Source: Polytrichum commune (lineage: Eukaryota > Streptophyta > Polytrichopsida > Polytrichales > Polytrichaceae). From it: a stretch of 64,000 nucleotides of DNA. The stretch is from positions 30,814,001 through 30,878,000 of the forward strand of contig OX485803.1 of the NCBI GenBank assembly GCA_950295325.1. Reading direction: 5' to 3'. The number at the start of each line of letters is the position of its first letter. Position 1 is the stretch's first letter. Positions 22,480-33,237 of the stretch are shown piece by piece. The notes beneath the pieces were generated by a model. That model ran no database searches, was not told where the DNA came from, and saw only the letters and a list, made by a program, of their open reading frames with translations. The position numbers and the translations under genes are program-made.

Positions 22480-22985
22480 ATTGGACCAGTACACATGATT
22501 ATGTATTTTTACCTCCTGCCCTGCCAGTTGCGCGGGCCCCACCAGGAAAGAAAACCGGTAAACTGGCAACGGACGTCATCCATCCGTCACAGATAGAAAT
22601 CATGAGGAGCGCGCTCCCAGAGGCCTTTTCCGGCGCGCAGGCGGTAAACTCATCCATCCAGGAGGATGAGACTCATCCACGTCGCCCATCCGCCCTCACC
22701 GTTATCACGGATGAACGTGGCTCGTGAGCGGTCGGCTGATCTGGGCCGTAAACATGGGCCACGATCCCACGTGCTGTAATTAGTCCTCCCTCAGTAATTA
22801 ACATGCTTTCATTAACCCTCGCCAATGCAGTGGGCCCGGGCGACATGTGCCAAACCAGGAGCACAAAACTGCCCGTGTGAAAGTTTATTATTTAATATGC
22901 GACCCCATTTCTATACGTGGCATGGTATGGGCCCCACGGTGGTCAACGAAGCTTATTTATCAGGAGGCTTAACTGAAGTCATAAT
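22480..22985. other. GC-rich island without a recognised gene
   Basis: This stretch is visibly richer in G+C and CpG than its AT-rich neighbours (for example TTGCGCGGGCCCCACCAGG, TCCGGCGCGCAGGCGG, GGGCCCCACGGTGGTCAACG). Open frames on both strands (22,380-22,727, 22,673-22,864) match nothing I know. It could be an orphan promoter, an LTR fragment or captured 5' sequence. Confidence 0.45.
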
Positions 22986-23239
22986 AAGGATGTAGAGGTT
23001 TCCTATATATAATAATGGTCACGATGCGCTTTTATATATGTGAGGTTTAATTTTAGTAATGTGATATGTACTACCAAAACATTATTGTTTAGTGAAGGAG
23101 TTCGTAGCCAATTATGAGCTTCGAAGATCTGGCTGGAATGATGGAAAACCTATATAAGAACTTCCATACAAGACAATGAATGTATACATGTATGCAAACT
23201 GGGTTACCAAGTTGGAAGCGTTCTTTTTGTGCATATATG
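22986..23239. other. Intergenic DNA
   Basis: Nothing recognised. Confidence 0.4.
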
Positions 23240-23453
23240 TAGACCCGACTGCTAGTTCCATGTGAACCGGTTGGAGTTCATGGCTTCCAAGAAAACTATT
23301 GATCGTTTTAGTCTTTTAGAGAGGTTTAGGGAATCTATCTCAAATTAGCAAAGCAAAAAAAACCCTGAAAGATGTCAACATGCAATTGGTTGGACTTGGA
23401 AACACTAGGATCTCGACCGATTATGATGCCCGAAACATCTCCTTGGACATTGA
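23240..23453 (-). repeat. hAT-type MITE (family B), minus orientation
   Basis: Contains TTCCATGTGAACCGGTTGGA, AAAGATGTCAACATGCAATT and GGACTTGGAAACACTAGGATC, ending ACATCTCCTTGGACATTG. Termini diverged. Confidence 0.65.
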
Positions 23454-24593
23454 AGGCCAATGAAGTGCCGGCTCCATGTAGACACGCCTGCTTTGGAAGC
23501 CAATGCTGAACAACAACCTCTTTGAGCTTGGCAACATTACCCAAGATGAAAACGCTATCAATTATATTATAGTCTGGTTTTTTTTTTTCTTCCTGAGATG
23601 ATGTGACCCTGGAACTAGCATCAAAGGACTCAAATTAGTCTAGAGGGGACAATCATAAATCTACGGGGGTCAGGTTTTTACTAAACACCCTTCATCTTGG
23701 TAAATGTTGGTGGGGGCACAATTCAAAGAGGTGGATGTCTAGGTGTGGCCCAATTTAAGGGGAGGTGGAACCCACAGAATCATGTAGGCGCCCCCAAGTG
23801 TGATCAAGTTAAAAGGCCAACAACCTTGTGTGCTTCTAGTTGCACTAATTGCCTACATTGTTTGTGGTATTTAGTGTCACTAGACTAACAAAGTCGCTTG
23901 CTCTACTATGAGGCCAATGTGTAGGTTACACTAAGGGTGGGTTTACGTTAGGGTCTAATCTTAGAAACCTAACGTCCAAAAATCCCATAATAGACCCTAC
24001 CTTCAAACTCAAGATCGGTTTCTCGAACTCATAGAAGTATTTTTTCTTGAGTGAGGACTGCCAAGATTTTACGGGAAAGTGATGCCACGACAATGCACTT
24101 CATTTTTCATACTTTGGACCTGGACCCTAGTGTAAAGTCCTTGGGTCCAAATTTTTGCTCTTGACCAATAGAATTTTTTGATTTTGGAATCTTTATGTGG
24201 TCTTGGACCCTAGTGCAGACCCCACCCTAATGATCAACTACTTGAGCACTACATTGTCAACGATATTTAATGTCATGTACACTATTTGCAAATGATATGA
24301 GCTAGAAGCATAGAAATGTCATGTATGCTAACTCTTAACATTGACAATATTAGTCAATGAAAGTAACTTCCTAAAGTGCATGAATATTTATGGTATGAGA
24401 TTTAGCACAACGGATTTGAGTGCTTCAAATGATATTATATTAAAAAAACATTTATAATATGCAAGAGGATGATATTATTAAAAATACTAATGCCAAGTGT
24501 TAGGTGTTTACAATTATGGTCAACTTGTCGATTGTTTTACAACCTAGGCATAGACTGCGTAATATCGATAACATTTTAAAGCAATGTGTATTC
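23454..24593. other. Intergenic DNA
   Basis: No gene recognised. Confidence 0.4.
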
Positions 24594-24716
24594 GTTCATG
24601 TGGGCCTTGAGGATATGACCATGGGATGCCCCAACCTAGTGCCAAGAAACTTATATTAAGTCTTAATTTGCACTAGGTTGGGACATCCCATGATTATTCT
24701 CAAAGCCCACGTGAAC
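24594..24716. repeat. Hairpin element with GTTCATGTGGGCC arms
   Basis: The left arm GTTCATGTGGGCCTTGAG...GATGCCCCAACCTAGTGC pairs with the right arm GCACTAGGTTGGGACATC...TCAAAGCCCACGTGAAC. The arms are about 50 bp with few mismatches. It is non-coding and MITE-sized. Confidence 0.75.
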
Positions 24717-25114
24717 AAGTGCACAAACCATAAACAATGTACTTATATGTAAGAAAATGTGATTTTCACTTGACTCCCAATATGGGCTTCATTCAAGTTG
24801 AGATCCTTTGTTTGCTTAACTTTGTACTAAGTTCAAGATCCTTGTTCTAAAGTTTGATGGTCTAAAATGAAAAGCTTGCTCCTCTATGAAGAGAAATGAT
24901 GTAACCATAACAACCTTACGGTCCGAACTTGCATTCTCTCTTGTGATGTGGATGAAACCATGTTGCATGATTTTGAGTTCAAATGTTATAAACAATTCCA
25001 ATAATGTACAAATGACGCAAGACTTTGCATATAGTCTTCAACATAAATTTATTACAAGATGTTGCAAAAAGAAAAGAAAAAAGGAAAACATCAACTACAT
25101 AATATGATTCAATG

Positions 25115-25221
25115 ATGTGGGCCCTCATCATATAACAATGGGATGTTGGGAGCTCATCTAAATCCGAGTCTCCTTGTGCAGCTTTTCAAGCATCCGAATG
25201 TTATATCATGAGGGCCCACAT
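25115..25221. repeat. Hairpin element with ATGTGGGCCCTCAT arms
   Basis: ATGTGGGCCCTCATCATATA near the left end pairs with its complement TATATCATGAGGGCCCACAT at the right. The arms resemble those of the hairpin at 24,594. Confidence 0.75.
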
Positions 25222-25336
25222 AACGAGAGCTAAATGTTGAGTAATGTTATTTATTTTTAATGCAACAATTTATAAATCAATTACTCAAAGGAAAGGAAAC
25301 AACTGCAAGAGGGGAGAACTCCCATAACTTGACATG

Positions 25337-25713
25337 TAAAGCATGTGCGTGTTATTCGGTTCCTTTTCTTAATCGGACCCTAAATTCTATTGGTATGTGG
25401 TAAGTGAGGATCGAAGAGCAAACACCATGAAGACACACATGTACACGAGATTGGACTACATCTTTTAAATTATTAACTACTCTACACTTAATAATGAACA
25501 ACAATTGGGAGGACCTATGTAGTCAATTACAAAATTAAAAAATTTGCACTTTCATTAACCATAACTAAACCAAGAAAGGTTCGATTTTATATATGATTTT
25601 AGATGATGCTTCATCGGAGATTTGCTAATGCAACATAAGTCTTGTTGTGTAGATCTAATTGGTAGAAGTTTAAGAACATGAAAAAATGAACCAAATAACA
25701 CCCACATACCTTA
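25337..25713. mobile_element. Family A element, full length
   Basis: Left end TAAAGCATGTGCGTGTTATT and right end AATAACACCCACATACCTTA are imperfect inverted repeats of about 25 bp. The core includes ACACCATGAAGACACACATG and GGGAGGACCTATGTAG. Confidence 0.7.
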
Positions 25714-26079
25714 ATAAGAGGTCAACAATTGTCACTTAGGATGGGAAAACATTTTACAGTTGAGTAACCCTTACACTTGATTCTTCATCCAAATTAGTTC
25801 ATTTCATTTAAAAAAATCAAAAATCTAATTGCACATAGAAAGAAACAACCGGGAGAGGGAGAAATCCAAAATCACGACATTTCAATGAGACTTATGGAAG
25901 GACATGTGTCCTAGTAGACAACAAAATTGTGTCCCTAAGCAGTCGACCACTTCTTACACCAAGGACTACCAAACTCATCAATAATGCTTTGTTGAGCAAT
26001 TGAGAAAACATTCTCGAGCTCACCCTTTTTTACAAGCCAATCAAGCTACGATTCAATCACACCTGGTTTTTCTTGAGGA
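25714..26079. other. Intergenic DNA
   Basis: No gene recognised. Confidence 0.4.
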
Positions 26080-26384
26080 GTGGTCTTCCATGAAGCATTT
26101 GGTGCCAATGTAACGATTTGGTTTTTTAACACTGTGAAATGGTCCATTGAGAAAACACATCAAGTCATTTGGGACTACTTACATGACTACAGTAGGATTG
26201 AGTGGAATTGGACTCTTTCGGATTTGGAAAAAGTCCTAGACGTTGCTTACCAAGATGTTCTTAACGGATTTGATTCGACCTGGGGGGTTGAAGGTCTTAT
26301 TATGACTTAGCGGTTACGTGGAAGGTTAGGCCTGAGATGGGCATTATTTCTCGATTTCCCCTCGGGTTGCGTTGGTACTCCTGA
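26080..26384 (+). pseudogene. Retroelement-like coding remnant
   Basis: A 76-codon frame reads protein-like text including KTHQVIWDYLHDYSRIEWNW and DVAYQDVLNGFDSTWG, ends at TAG near 26,310, and is continued in the next frame by TWKVRPEMGIISRF until TGA at 26,382. The frame switch marks a frameshift. The HQVIWDYL part parallels HVIWEAL in the remnant at 3,496-3,690. I infer a LINE-like or related retroelement protein; the identity is not certain. Confidence 0.45.
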
Positions 26385-26584
26385 GGTGGTTGTGGTTGGT
26401 TCCTTTTCAATTGAATTTTCATTTTGTGCCCCCCATCCCCCCCCCCCAAAAAAAAGAAAAAAGAAAAAAAGAAGCTAGTCAAGCTTGCGATAATCAATCC
26501 ATACATTCCATGCGGTCCAAAAATATTTTTAGCCAACCACCGAACCTTTTTCAAAGACTATGACAGTTTCCTCATTATTTTGTA
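26385..26584. other. Short intergenic stretch with a C/A homopolymer zone
   Basis: Contains CATCCCCCCCCCCCAAAAAA (about 26,434-26,453) and a purine-rich run after it. Confidence 0.5.
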
Positions 26585-26706
26585 GTAAGGTATGCATGTG
26601 TTATTTGGTTCGTTTTTCATGTTCACCAACTTCTACCAATTAGATTTACACAATAACACTCATATTGGATTAGCAAATCTACAATGAAACATCTACAAAT
26701 CCCGGA
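26585..26706. repeat. Family A element, left part
   Basis: Starts TAAGGTATGCATGTGTTATT and continues into the tandem array, whose unit is the rest of a family A copy. Confidence 0.7.
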
Positions 26707-28054
26707 TTGGTTATCAAAAGTGCATGTTTGTTGACTCCTTAACTAAACACATAAGTCCTCCCAGTCGTGTCAGCTTTTGAAAGTGGAATAAATATTAATA
26801 AAATATGAAGACGTAGTCCAATCTCTTCAAAACATGTGTCTTCAAGGTGTTTGTTCTTGGATCCTCGCCTAACCACACACCAATCAAATATAGGTGTCCG
26901 ATCGACAAAAGTAACCGAACAACACCCCACGTGCGGTCGTGTAAGATGAGTGAGTAACATAACCATGGCAACAACTTGGTTATCGAAAGTGCATGTTTGT
27001 TGGTTCCTAAACTGAACACATAAGTCCTCCCAATCGTGTCGGCTACTGAAAGTGAAGTAACTATTAATAAAAATCTAAAGACGTAGTCCAATCTCTTCAA
27101 AATATGTGTCTTCATGGTGTTCATCCTTGGATCCTCGCCTAACCACACACCAATCAAATATAGGTGTCCGATCGACAAAAGTAACCGAACAACACCCCAC
27201 GTGCGGTCGTGTAAGATGAGTGAGTAACATAACCGTGGCAGCAACTTGGTTATCGAAAGTGCATGTTTGTTGGTTCCTAAACTGAACACATAAGTCCTCC
27301 CAGTCGTGTCGGCTACTAAAAGTGAAGTAACTATTAATAAAAATTTGAAGATGTAATCCAATCTCTTCAAAACATGTGTCTTCAAGGTGTTTGTTCTTGG
27401 ATCCTCGCCTAACCACACACCAATCAAATATTGGTGTCGGATCGACAAAAGTAACCGAACAACACCCCACGTGCGGTCGTGTAAGATGAGTGAGTAACGT
27501 AACAATGGCAACGACTTGGTTATCGAAAGTGCATGTTTGTTGATTCCTTAACTGAACACATAAGTCCTCCCAATCGTGTTGGCTACTGAAAGTGAAGTAA
27601 CTATTAATAAAAATCTAAAGACGTAGTCCAATCTCTTCAAATATGTGTCTTCATGGTGTTCATTCTTGGATCCTCACCTAACCACACACCAATCAAATAT
27701 AGGTGTCCGATCGACAAAAGTAACCGAACAACACCCCACGTGCGGTCGTGTAAGATGAGTGAGTAACATAACCATGGCAACAACTTGGTTATCGAAAGTG
27801 CATGTTTGTTGGTTCCTTAACTGAACACACAAGTCCTCCCAATCATGTCGGCTACTGAAAGTGAAGTAACTATTAATAAAAATCTGAAGACGTAATCCAA
27901 TCTCTTCAAAACATGTATCTTAAAGGTGTTTGTTATTGGATCCTCGCCTAACCACACACCAACCAAATATAGGTGTCCGATCGACAAAAGTAACCGAACA
28001 ACACCCCACGTGCGGTCGTGTAAGACGAGTGAGTTTCGTAACAAAGGCAGCCAA
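26707..28054. repeat. Tandem array, five ~270-bp units derived from family A
   Basis: The word CAATCAAATATAGGTGTCCG (or a one-base variant) starts at 26,881, 27,151, 27,421, 27,690 and 27,960: spacing 270, 270, 269, 270. Units begin near TTGGTTATCGAAAGTGCATG and end near CCCACGTGCGGTCGTGTAAG. The units are very similar, so the amplification looks recent. Because 270 is a multiple of three, the minus strand keeps two long open frames (238 and 131 codons); both are by-products of the period. Confidence 0.9.
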
Positions 28055-28310
28055 ACTGGTTGGGGAGGAGATGTGAAAACAAGTGCATGCAACAAGTGTA
28101 TGGACGCCGTTTGGAGAATCTTCTTCTTCACTGCTCCTCCTCCGCCGAGGCCGTCAATATATCAATCAATCCGAGGCCATCTCATGAGTGAGGGAGATGC
28201 CGTTTGTACGACGATCGTCGCCATTATAAAGTGGTTTCCCCACACGAGCATCTGCCCAAGGTTTGGTGCTTGCTTTCCTTGTTTACATTAGCTGTTGCAA
28301 TGAACGGGTG
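28055..28310. other. Intergenic DNA
   Basis: Nothing recognised. Confidence 0.4.
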
Positions 28311-28493
28311 GAGCCGAACCGGTCGAAGTGCAAGACTTTGGGAAAGTTTACCCATTGTTTTAGAGGACTCTAAAGGGAGAATATGTATCCCAAATCCATA
28401 AAAGAAAAACCAAAAGATGTCGACATGTGATTGGTTGGACTTGGAAACACTAGGATCTCGATCGATTATGCCCAACAATGTCCTTCGACACTG
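28311..28493 (-). repeat. hAT-type MITE (family B), minus orientation, left end lost
   Basis: Contains GAGCCGAACCGGTCGAAGTG, AAAGATGTCGACATGTGATT and GGACTTGGAAACACTAGGATC, ending GTCCTTCGACACTG. Confidence 0.6.
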
Positions 28494-29310
28494 ATCGAGG
28501 TTGAGGCATCGATGATCGATAAAATAAGAGAGAGTTTGCATGTGGTCAGGAGGAGGATTGTTTTTTCTTGCGAAGAGAAACAAATTTTTAAGGAGAATGC
28601 AAAATAATTGAAAATTTTCATGAATATGGAAATTGCTACATATTTTGAAGCGGTGAAGTTAGGGTAACACGTAGTTGGTCTATAGGTTGACCCATAACTG
28701 CTCATCTAAATGCTAATGCTTGGCTGTTATAACTGTCAAAAATCTTATGAGATAATCAATTACAAGCCGCCATCACATAAATTTTAACTCCGCTTGCCTA
28801 TATATGTATGTATGCATGTATGTAAAATCTCATCTATGTTGGCATGACCATAGTGAGTGGTTAAATGGACTTGGTCGACTATGGATGCCTTGACCTTAGC
28901 CGAGTCCTATATATGTGGCCCATGTCACCCATCGTTTGCTCCACAAACCACTATTCAAGCAGTTGCCAAGTTTGTACATGTTTGACTTTTGTCTTCATTG
29001 GCTCTACCATGTTGGGAAGAGACTTAGTGATGGAATATGAAATGAGCCAAAGGTTTGGCAACCAATCGGAATTTGTCACATACGTGATGTGATTTGGAAG
29101 TGTTAGTGTTAGTAAATCGTTCTTCAAGTGGAGTCCAAATTGCAAGTGACTTTTGATTTCAAGTGGTCTATGAAATGAGCCAAAGTTTGGCCTTGGTCGG
29201 ATTGCCAACCAAAATTAACCATACGTGTAGGATGATAATAGGACAAAGCACTCTTCCGACAAAGCCACTTGTTTTGTTTTAGTTCATTGAAATTCCGGCT
29301 TGGACCATGA
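28494..29310. other. Intergenic DNA
   Basis: No gene recognised. The words ATGAAATGAGCCAAAG occur twice (about 29,037 and 29,169). Confidence 0.4.
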
Positions 29311-29662
29311 GGTAATATGTGGGGGTGTTTTTTGGTTCATTTTAAATGTTCTCAACTTCTATCGATTAGGCTTACGCAACAAAACTTGGGTTGCATTAGT
29401 AAATCTACAATGGAGCATCAACAACACTCATATATTCCATGATTTAGTTAAGGTTATCAAAAAGTACACGTATGTTTATCCTTTAGTAAGAAGAGGCATA
29501 TTCTATCAATTGTGTACACTATCAAGTATGAATATATAGTCCAATCTCTTTTAAACATGTTCCTTTATGGGGTTTGCCCTTTGATCCTCACCTTGCCGCA
29601 CACCAACCAAATACAGCTGATTGTTTAAGAAAACACCAAATAACACCTGCTTACCCTATGGT
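29311..29662. repeat. Family A element
   Basis: Starts GAGGTAATATGTGGGGGTGT, has AGTAAATCTACAATGGAGCATC, CTCTTTTAAACATGTTCCTT and ends CAAATAACACCTGCTTACCC. Both ends recognisable though diverged. Confidence 0.65.
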
Positions 29663-29702
29663 CAAGGATTGTGACCATAAAATTGCAGGGGTCCTTGAAA
29701 CC

Positions 29703-29912
29703 GAGGAGAAGGAAGTCTTCCTTACAAGCATGCTTCTCATTCATCCAAAATTGCCGGGTGTTCTTGATTTTAGTTGTTTTGACATGGGAATTAACTTTAA
29801 AGACCCCGAATTAGTATAGGCAAGACGTTTGAGATGAATCTGCCCTAACCATAGATGGGTCCAAGTTTTTATGTTCGAGGGATGAAGGGTATGCTCGTAT
29901 GCGAGAATTCCA
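29703..29912. repeat. Family F hairpin element
   Basis: Left arm CTTACAAGCATGCTTCTCATTC, right arm GAGGGATGAAGGGTATGCTC; the interior has TAAAGACCCCGAATTAGT, a family F signature. Confidence 0.6.
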
Positions 29913-29989
29913 TCTCTTTCCCTTGCAACTCATCCAAAGGTCATACTGCAAAAATGTGAGATTAAATTTTGTGTGGTCACAAGACTTCA

Positions 29990-30470
29990 TATGTAGTGTG
30001 AGGACATATACAATCGGGCTCTCATTTGATTGTTGTCTTATTACCATCCTACTCACATGAATTTTCCTATGCAATAAGATATCAGAAATCAAGGGTCGTG
30101 AGATTTTGAAATGTTCATTTGTGTTTTTGGTTTTGTGTTAGACCATGCACCTCTTGGAGGTGGGCTTGACATAGGTAGATCATGGAACATTATCCACGTC
30201 ATGACATGTAGGATTGCATGTAGTTTTTTCATCCATCCAAACATCCTTGGTCATGTGGACCCTCGAGCTTTAGTGAAGTGGGATGGTCTTGCCGTTTCCC
30301 ATCAACAAGAGATTCTAGATGTCAATGGTCAACGGGCCCTCAAAGCTCTAGTGTAAAGTAAAGTGGGATGATGATCTTGGCATTCTCCATCAATGAGATG
30401 ATCTAGAATTCAATGGTCACGACACACGGGCCCTTGTTCTCTAGTGTTTTAAAGTGCCCTAAAAGGGACG
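29990..30470. repeat. Diverged family C-like sequence
   Basis: Contains the family C central palindrome (CACCTCTTGGAGGTGGGC, about 30,149-30,166), then GTAGGATTGCATGTAG and a decayed right end AAAGTGCCCTAA. Left end not found. Confidence 0.45.
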
Positions 30471-30791
30471 TCTCCAAGGAACGCAACATTTGCATTGGGG
30501 TGTGGAACTCTATAAGTCACAAGTCGCCAAGTGGGCCTTGCATGTAGAGTAGGGCCACATCGCTCATGAATGATGAGGCGTACTTGCTTCTATTACATGT
30601 CCTACTCTTATTAACTTTATATTTGTGGAAACTGGCAAAATGATGACCCATGATGACATGACCTTGCAAAAGTGCGGAATGTCCATGGAAGTCTCCGACA
30701 ACCCCCACGCCCTCCTTCATAAAAATGAGTGGGCGGAAGCACTTCATTCCCGTGAAAGAGCCTTTCTTGGGCTTCGTGAGGGCAAACCGTA
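30471..30791. other. Intergenic DNA
   Basis: Nothing recognised. Confidence 0.4.
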
Positions 30792-31180
30792 AGGTACGTG
30801 GGTGCTATTCGGTTTGTTTTATTTTGTTTCATGTTCCCCAACTCCAACCAATTACATTTACACAAACAATTTTGTTTTTTGCATTAGCAAATCTATGATG
30901 AAACATCTGCAAAATCCGGATTGGAAATCAGACCTCCCTTGATTGAAATGTGCTTATTGGAAATGCATGTTTGTTGATTTCTTAATTGGATACATAGGTC
31001 CTCTCAATTGTGTTCGTTATTGAGTGTAGAGTACTTATCAATATTTAGAAGACACAATCCAATCTTTTTTGTATTATGTGTCTTCAAGGTGTTTGCTCTT
31101 TGATCCTCACCAAACCACGTGCCAATCAAATATAGGGGTATGTTTAAGAAAACGAGCCACTTAAGACCCATCTCTCTTGG
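30792..31180. repeat. Family A element
   Basis: Starts TAAGGTACGTGGGTGCTATT and includes AGCAAATCTATGATGAAACATC, CATAGGTCCTCTCAATTGTG and CAATCAAATATAGGGGTATG. Confidence 0.65.
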
Positions 31181-31211
31181 TAGCAATATTTTCCAAAGCC
31201 GTTTACAATGG

Positions 31212-31450
31212 AGAAAGGAGATTGTTGTATACACTCGTATCTCTCATCCATCCGGGAATAATAATAAAAGATTGACCCCTAAAGGTTTGTTGCCAATTCA
31301 TCTCTAATGACCTCACATGGACTAATTCGGGGTCTTTAAAGTTGATTTTGTTGTGAAGTTGACTGGAAAAAGTAACCTAGGATGCATACTATTTCAGGGA
31401 TTTCATGATGGATGAATGAGAGGTACATTCGTACACGATAATTCTCTTGC
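31212..31450. repeat. Family F hairpin element
   Basis: Left arm TATACACTCGTATCTCTCATCC pairs with right arm GATGAATGAGAGGTACATTC; the interior contains GACTAATTCGGGGTCTTTAA. Confidence 0.65.
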
Positions 31451-31478
31451 TTTCCATTTACAAGCACACCTTATGTAA

Positions 31479-31992
31479 GGGCCATTTGACCCATGTGATC
31501 AAGTGTCATGAGAAAAAAGTTGATTTAGGCTTTATTGTGGCCACAATTGGCGGTCCGAAACCATGACCACAAGAATTCACGTCTCAAAATTTCTCACAAC
31601 CAAAATCATGATGTAGTGTATTTAACATGAAAAGTACTTTCATGTGCAAACTAAAAATAGGTATATTTAATTAAGTTTTACAAAAATAAATGTTACGACA
31701 AATAAATTGCTACGAGTAGCTTTTTAGTCTCTTTTCATGACATCATTGCTTTCATATAATGTTGAGACAACCTCTTGGAGTTGTCTCGCCGCAAAATTTA
31801 GGTGACCACCAAACTTTATTCATTGTTGTACATGTAGGATTCCATGTCAATTTTCCATCCGTATTTTGACATGGTCAATCTTATTTGGGTAACTTTGTGA
31901 AAAGAGAAATGGGGTCCACACTCATTTGTCAACCAATGAGAAAATTTAGAAAGTGGTGGTCATGCTCAATGACCACTGGTATAAACATGCCC
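31479..31992. mobile_element. Harbinger-type MITE (family C-like) with TAA duplication
   Basis: TAA lies on both sides (31,476-31,478 and 31,993-31,995). Left end GGGCCATTTGACCC, right end ...AAACATGCCC. The centre has the hairpin GAGACAACCTCTTGGAGTTGTC (about 31,760-31,781). 514 bp, non-coding. Confidence 0.6.
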
Positions 31993-32031
31993 TAACTTTA
32001 AACCTTTGCATCAAGACGCTTTCTACCCACA

Positions 32032-32310
32032 AAGGGCGAGAAGGAATTCTCCATGAGTTCTTGCATACAAACATATCTCTCACGCATCCATGATATATAT
32101 AACAAATAAACAATTTATAAATATATATAATAATACTAACAAAATACATAACTAAACACCCCCTGTAGATTTGTGGGTGCTTCCTTTCTTCAAGTTTTGC
32201 TATACTAATTGGAACCTTCAAAGCTAATCCGGGCACCAAATTATTTGAAAACATTAACCTCCGGCCTAATCGGATGAATGTGAGGTACGTTTGTATACCT
32301 CTTGCCCCCC
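32032..32310. repeat. Family F hairpin element with AT-rich insertion
   Basis: Left arm TTGCATACAAACATATCTCTC and right arm GAATGTGAGGTACGTTTGTAT are inverted. The interior near 32,094-32,160 is unusually AT-rich compared with other copies. Confidence 0.6.
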
Positions 32311-32682
32311 GGAATGTGGGAAGGTTCACATTACTCAAGTGATTATGACCTTAGCTCAAGTCCATATTTCGTTTGGTGATATGGCATGGCAATCGACTTT
32401 GATAAATAACCAATGTCGGGCAATCCGACGTGAATTTGAGCCCGTTGGTCCTATCATGTTCAAGAATCCTCTTGGTGCAGGGTAAGGTCTACTACCTACC
32501 TTGCGGTGGGTGGGCTCTTGGCTTCCTACTTACCTAACTAGGTTTTCTCCGTCAAGTAGAGAGAAGATTTCACAACAGGAATCAAATTGTCAACCACTTC
32601 ATTTAGAAATGGGTACCTATCCATTATCACCCGGCAGTTTAGGGTCATCTCGGATCATCAACTTTGATATAAGATAGATGTG
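32311..32682. other. Intergenic DNA
   Basis: No gene recognised. Confidence 0.4.
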
Positions 32683-33050
32683 CACCTTAGATGGATATTT
32701 TTCTCTCTACACCCGCTTTCTTGTAGGGTATGAAACACGTACTTAGTGCAAGATGAATAGCAAATCCAAATCGTGCATGTGGCTTTTTTCTCGTAATTTG
32801 CCATATCCTATTCATTGTCAAAGTGAAGATTCCCGTACTCATTCAGTGATCATATTGCCCCCCCCCCCCCCAAATCATGTTGATTATTAATCCTAGAATG
32901 GTCAGCATATTTTTGCGCACTTAATCCAATCACTTTTAAACACATGTCTTTTTGGTGCCAACTCTTAGATCCACATATGACCACGTACCACTTGAATATA
33001 AGTGTCCATATTATTGTTGTGTTCAATTTAGACACGTCTACCTTCATGTT
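32683..33050. mobile_element. Family A element, near full length
   Basis: Left end ATAAGATAGATGTGCACC; right end AGACACGTCTACCTT. A run of 14 C at about 32,857-32,870 sits at the family's homopolymer site, followed by AAATCATGTTGATTATTAAT. Confidence 0.7.
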
Positions 33051-33204
33051 TGGAACTTTGAAGACTTATGGGACTCATAGAGCTCACCAAATCTTAACAT
33101 CGATTGAAGAGTCATGAGGTCAAACTAATTCGGGCATCAACACCTCTAGTGTACCTATGCAAAGGGTAATGTATGTTTTGATTAGCCCTTTGTATATGTA
33201 TCAA

Positions 33205-33207
<3 letters not shown>

Positions 33208-33235
<28 letters not shown>
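33208..33235. repeat. (CT)n microsatellite
   Basis: About 13 CT units. Confidence 0.9.

Positions 33236-33237
<2 letters not shown>

Noticed and set aside
22380-22864. Open frames in the GC-rich island
   Set aside because: Open on both strands because of composition; no domain or splice context.
26795-27511. 238-codon minus-strand open frame with internal repeats
   Set aside because: It is produced by a non-coding 270-bp tandem unit whose length is a multiple of three; a second frame is open over the same region, and the same sequence in single family A copies is full of stops.
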